This document shows positions 61,642 through 64,000 of a DNA stretch of 64,000 bases, piece after piece. Source of the stretch: Chelatococcus sp. YT9 (GTDB taxonomy: Bacteria; Pseudomonadota; Alphaproteobacteria; Rhizobiales; Beijerinckiaceae); assembly GCF_018398315.1 (NCBI RefSeq), contig NZ_JAHBRW010000002.1, forward strand, positions 1,720,637 through 1,784,636. Direction: 5' to 3'. The notes below the pieces were generated by a model. It was not told the origin of the DNA. It did no database searches and worked only from the letters and a program-made list of their open reading frames with translations. A program made the translations under genes and the position numbers. Within the stretch, counting starts at the first letter, position 1. The number at the start of each line of letters is the position of its first letter.

Positions 61642-62910
61642 CTAAACGGCGAAGCGCTCGGCGCGATAGGCCTGCGGCGCGATGAAGGGCGCCTCGCCGC
61701 TCATCATCTCCGCCAGTAGGCGCCCGGTCGTCGGGCCCAATGTCAGGCCATAGTGGCTGTGCCCGAAGGCGAACCACAGCCCGACATGGCGCGGCGCGGG
61801 GCCGATCACCGGCAGCATGTCCGGCAGGCAGGGCCGCGCGCCAAGCCAGGGCTCGTGCTCCACGGGCTCGCCAAGCGTGACCACGCGACGCGCCTTTGCC
61901 TCGATATGTCGAAGCTGGACGGGGCTCGGCGGCGCATCGCGCGGGGCGAGCTCGACGCCCGAGAGCAGGCGAATGCCGCGCGTCACCGGGACCATCAGGC
62001 AGGCTTCGTCACGGATGTAGACGGCTTGCTTCAGCCGCCCGCCGTCAGCATAGGCGAAGTGCCGGTGATAGCCGCGCTTGACGGCCAGCGGGAAGCGATA
62101 GCCGAAGCGCGCGGCGAGATCTCCCGCCCACGGCCCGAGGGCGACGATGGCATGGTCGGCGGAGATCGTTTCCCCGCTCCCGGACCGGATCTGCCAGGCG
62201 CCGGCCGCGCCGGTGAGCGTGAGGGCATCGGCCCGCAGGATTTTGCCCTCTTTTGCCGTGAAGAGCTGCGCATAGGCCTCGACCAGCCCGCCGGGATCGA
62301 TGATCCGGCAGGTGTCGCGCCAGACGATGGCGCCGCTGATGCCGGGTCGCAGCGCGGGCTCCAGCGCATAAAGGGCCTTCGCACCGATGCGTTCCGCCGT
62401 CACCCCGTGGCCGCGGGCGAACTCCGCCTCGCGGTCGGCTTCTTCCAGTTGCCGCGGGGAACGGCAGAGCTCCAGCCAGCCGTCGCGGCTGAGCAGCGCC
62501 GTTGCCCCGGCCTCGGCCATCAGCGCCTCGTGCTCGGCGAGCGCGGTGCCGATCAATGCGCGGAAGGCAGGCCCGATATGGGCCAGAGCGCTGTCCTGCG
62601 AGGCGCGCCAGTAGGCCAGGAGCCAGGGCGCGATGCGCGGCAGGAAGCGCGGATCGTAGCGCACACCGTCCGAGCGGTTCATCGCCAGCCGTAGCAGCGT
62701 CGATAAACCACGCGGAAAGGGATGCGGCAGCACCGACGAGCATTCGATGAAACCCGCGTTGCCGTAGCTCGTCTCGCGCCCCGGATCCTTGCGGTCGACA
62801 ATGGCAACGGACCAACCGCGCTGCTGAAGATGCAACGCGATCGAGACGCCGACAATGCCCGCGCCGAGCACCAGCGCCCGGCGACCGGAGGGAGGGCTGT
62901 CAGTTGCCAT
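61642..62910 (-). CDS. FAD-dependent D-amino-acid dehydrogenase (DadA-like)
   Basis: A 422-residue FAD oxidoreductase of the DAO/DadA group. The dinucleotide motif is VLGAGIVGVSIALHLQQRGW at residues 14-33. RETSYGNAGFIECSSVLP and the C-terminal LWFAFGHSHYGLTLGPTTG are characteristic of DadA. It would deaminate D-amino acids to keto acids, passing electrons to the respiratory chain. It overlaps the permease gene by 11 bases at its 5' end and converges on the ArgE-like gene seven bases away. It is likely co-transcribed with the transporter. Confidence 0.88.
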   Translation of the reverse strand: MATDSPPSGRRALVLGAGIVGVSIALHLQQRGWSVAIVDRKDPGRETSYGNAGFIECSSVLPHPFPRGLSTLLRLAMNRSDGVRYDPRFLPRIAPWLLAYWRASQDSALAHIGPAFRALIGTALAEHEALMAEAGATALLSRDGWLELCRSPRQLEEADREAEFARGHGVTAERIGAKALYALEPALRPGISGAIVWRDTCRIIDPGGLVEAYAQLFTAKEGKILRADALTLTGAAGAWQIRSGSGETISADHAIVALGPWAGDLAARFGYRFPLAVKRGYHRHFAYADGGRLKQAVYIRDEACLMVPVTRGIRLLSGVELAPRDAPPSPVQLRHIEAKARRVVTLGEPVEHEPWLGARPCLPDMLPVIGPAPRHVGLWFAFGHSHYGLTLGPTTGRLLAEMMSGEAPFIAPQAYRAERFAV

Positions 62911-63835
62911 TCTGATCGCTGTAGGGATCCATTACGTGGCGCAGACGATCGCCGACGAGATTGATGGCAAGGACCAGGAGCAGAAGAGCGAAGCCGGGAA
63001 AGGTCGAGATCCAGTATTTGCCGGAGAGCAGATAGCCATAGCCGTTGGCGATGAGCATGCCGAGCGAGGGTTCCGTCACGGGCACGCCGACGCCGAGGAA
63101 GGAGAGCGTTGCCTCAAGCGAGATCGCATGAGCGATCTGCACCGTGGCGACCACGATGAGCGGCGGCAGGCAGTTCGGCAGGAGATGCCGGAACATGATG
63201 CGCCATCGCGGCGCCCCGAAGGACACGGCGGCCGCGATATAGTCCTTCTCGCGCTCGACGAGTGCCGAGCCGCGCACCGTGCGCGCATAATAAGCCCATT
63301 GCACGATGACGAGGGCGAGGATGACCTTGTCGATGCCGCGCCCGAAGACCGACAGCAGCACCAGCGCCACGAGAATCGAAGGAAAAGAGAGCTGCAGGTC
63401 GACGATGCGCATGGCGATGCTGTCGACGCGGCCACCGATATAGGCGCAGCCGATGCCGACGACGGCACCGATCGCGCTGGCGATCAAGACTGACGTGACG
63501 CCCACGCCGATCGAAATGCGCAGGCCGTGCAGGATGGCGGACAGCATGTCCCGGCCCTGGTCATCGGTGCCGAGCCATGCGGTGGCGCCGTTGCCCAGCG
63601 TCGAGCCCGGCGCCAGCATGTTGTCCATGATGTCGAGGGTGTCGAGATCATAGGGGTTCTGCGGCGAGATCTGGGGGGCGAAGACCGCCAGGATCAGGAA
63701 CAGCAGGAACAGGGCCAGCCCGAAGACCGCGCCCGGCGCGCGCAGGAAGGCCTTGATGCGCTTGCGGGTGATGCTCTGGCGGGGCTCCTCGGCCTCGGTC
63801 GTGCCAGGCCCGGTCGGAATATGCGCTGCAACCAT
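62900..63835 (-). CDS. ABC transporter permease, DppC-like
   Basis: A 311-residue permease. Helix 1 is in VFGLALFLLFLILAVFAPQI, followed by the TAWLGTDDQGRDMLSAILHG motif and the EAA loop AAAVSFGAPRWRIMFRHLLP. The C-terminus is LAINLVGDRLRHVMDPYSDQ. It lies directly after the truncated DppB-like gene and before the DadA-like gene, so the importer probably carries a D-amino acid or a peptide containing one. ATPases and receptor would lie outside the window. Confidence 0.9.
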   Translation of the reverse strand: MVAAHIPTGPGTTEAEEPRQSITRKRIKAFLRAPGAVFGLALFLLFLILAVFAPQISPQNPYDLDTLDIMDNMLAPGSTLGNGATAWLGTDDQGRDMLSAILHGLRISIGVGVTSVLIASAIGAVVGIGCAYIGGRVDSIAMRIVDLQLSFPSILVALVLLSVFGRGIDKVILALVIVQWAYYARTVRGSALVEREKDYIAAAVSFGAPRWRIMFRHLLPNCLPPLIVVATVQIAHAISLEATLSFLGVGVPVTEPSLGMLIANGYGYLLSGKYWISTFPGFALLLLVLAINLVGDRLRHVMDPYSDQNGN

Positions 63836-63838
63836 GGC

Positions 63839-64000
63839 TCAAGCCTTCGATGCGCTGAGGCGCACGCGCGGATCGAGGACGGCATAAAGCCCGTCCACGA
63901 TCAGATTGACGGTGACGAATATCAGGCAGGTTACCATGAGATAGGCGACGATCACCGGCCGGTCGATGCGGTTGATGGAGTCGATCAGGAGCTTGCCCAT
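63839..64000 (-). CDS. ABC transporter permease, DppB-like (partial, C-terminal 53 residues)
   Basis: The reverse strand from the window edge encodes LIDSINRIDRPVIVAYLMVT, then a hydrophobic helix and the C-terminus DGLYAVLDPRVRLSASKA, with TGA at 63841-63839. The YAVLDPRVRL tail is diagnostic of DppB-type permeases. It ends four bases before the DppC-like start. The rest of the gene is outside the window. Confidence 0.85.
   Translation of the reverse strand: MGKLLIDSINRIDRPVIVAYLMVTCLIFVTVNLIVDGLYAVLDPRVRLSASKA

Noticed and set aside
1-64000. tRNA, rRNA, insertion sequence, CRISPR array or prophage
   Set aside because: No cloverleaf, conserved rRNA segment, transposase motif, regularly spaced repeat or phage gene was found on either strand by eye; a dedicated scan was not possible.

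Overview
The window is about 64 kb of GC-rich chromosomal or megaplasmid DNA. It looks like a metabolically versatile soil or plant-associated alphaproteobacterium of the Hyphomicrobiales (Rhizobiales). The reasons are many ABC importers each paired with its own LacI, IclR or LysR regulator, a long two-gene indolepyruvate oxidoreductase, HyuA/HyuB genes, and a candidate GAAC-N7-GAAT SOS box. The genus cannot be fixed from sequence alone. I see no rRNA, tRNA, insertion sequence, phage gene, CRISPR array or origin. Nearly everything is uptake plus catabolism.

Layout. (1) 1-2423: the tail of a sugar or nucleoside ABC operon (ATPase, nucleoside hydrolase, small unknown protein). (2) 2475-9360, minus strand: an IclR regulator, a polyamine/opine-type ABC transporter (binding protein, ATPase, two permeases) and two tandem M14-type deacylases. 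Divergent from it lie hyuA/hyuB (9505-13513), which converge on a nitrilase whose 3' end appears frameshifted. (3) 14675-18058: RutE-like reductase, an ECF sigma/anti-sigma pair, a PF03640-type secreted protein and an MgtC-family membrane protein. (4) 18188-30541: a LacI repressor and a divergent ten-gene operon with a complete oligopeptide/oligosaccharide ABC importer, an IolB-like isomerase, a GH39-type glycosidase, a TIM-barrel isomerase homologue and a 2-hydroxyacid dehydrogenase. (5) 30607-38364: a facing set with paralogues of the last two enzymes, an unrecognised protein, a CUT1 sugar transporter without ATPase and a second LacI. Six ATTTGCG sites in two control regions tie this set together. 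(6) 38516-43691: DUF1810, then a probable quinone/electrophile detoxification island (HxlR regulator, FMN reductase, hydrolase, DUF2218, CatE-like VOC protein, DoxX/CatD-like protein) and a LysR regulator. (7) 43769-52524: a third LacI, an aldonate dehydratase, a ceramidase-like hydrolase, a dipeptide-type importer without ATPases, and an RraA-type aldolase. Nearly identical operators 7.6 kb apart join its two operons. (8) 52785-54860: a UvrD-family helicase. (9) 54980-64000: indolepyruvate oxidoreductase subunits, an aminotransferase, an ArgE-like deacylase, a DadA-like oxidoreductase and the start of another dipeptide-type transporter, which fits amino-acid catabolism.

How the genes work together. 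Regions 4 and 5 read as one large glycan or glycoside utilisation locus under two LacI regulators. Region 7 reads as a sugar-acid module (import, hydrolysis, dehydration, aldol cleavage). Regions 2 and 9 handle amides, acylated or cyclic amides and amino acids. The strongest leads are the two operator-defined regulons, the TIM-barrel isomerase homologue that has lost three of four metal ligands, the CatDE/YodB-like detoxification island, and the RraA aldolase in an aldonate regulon.
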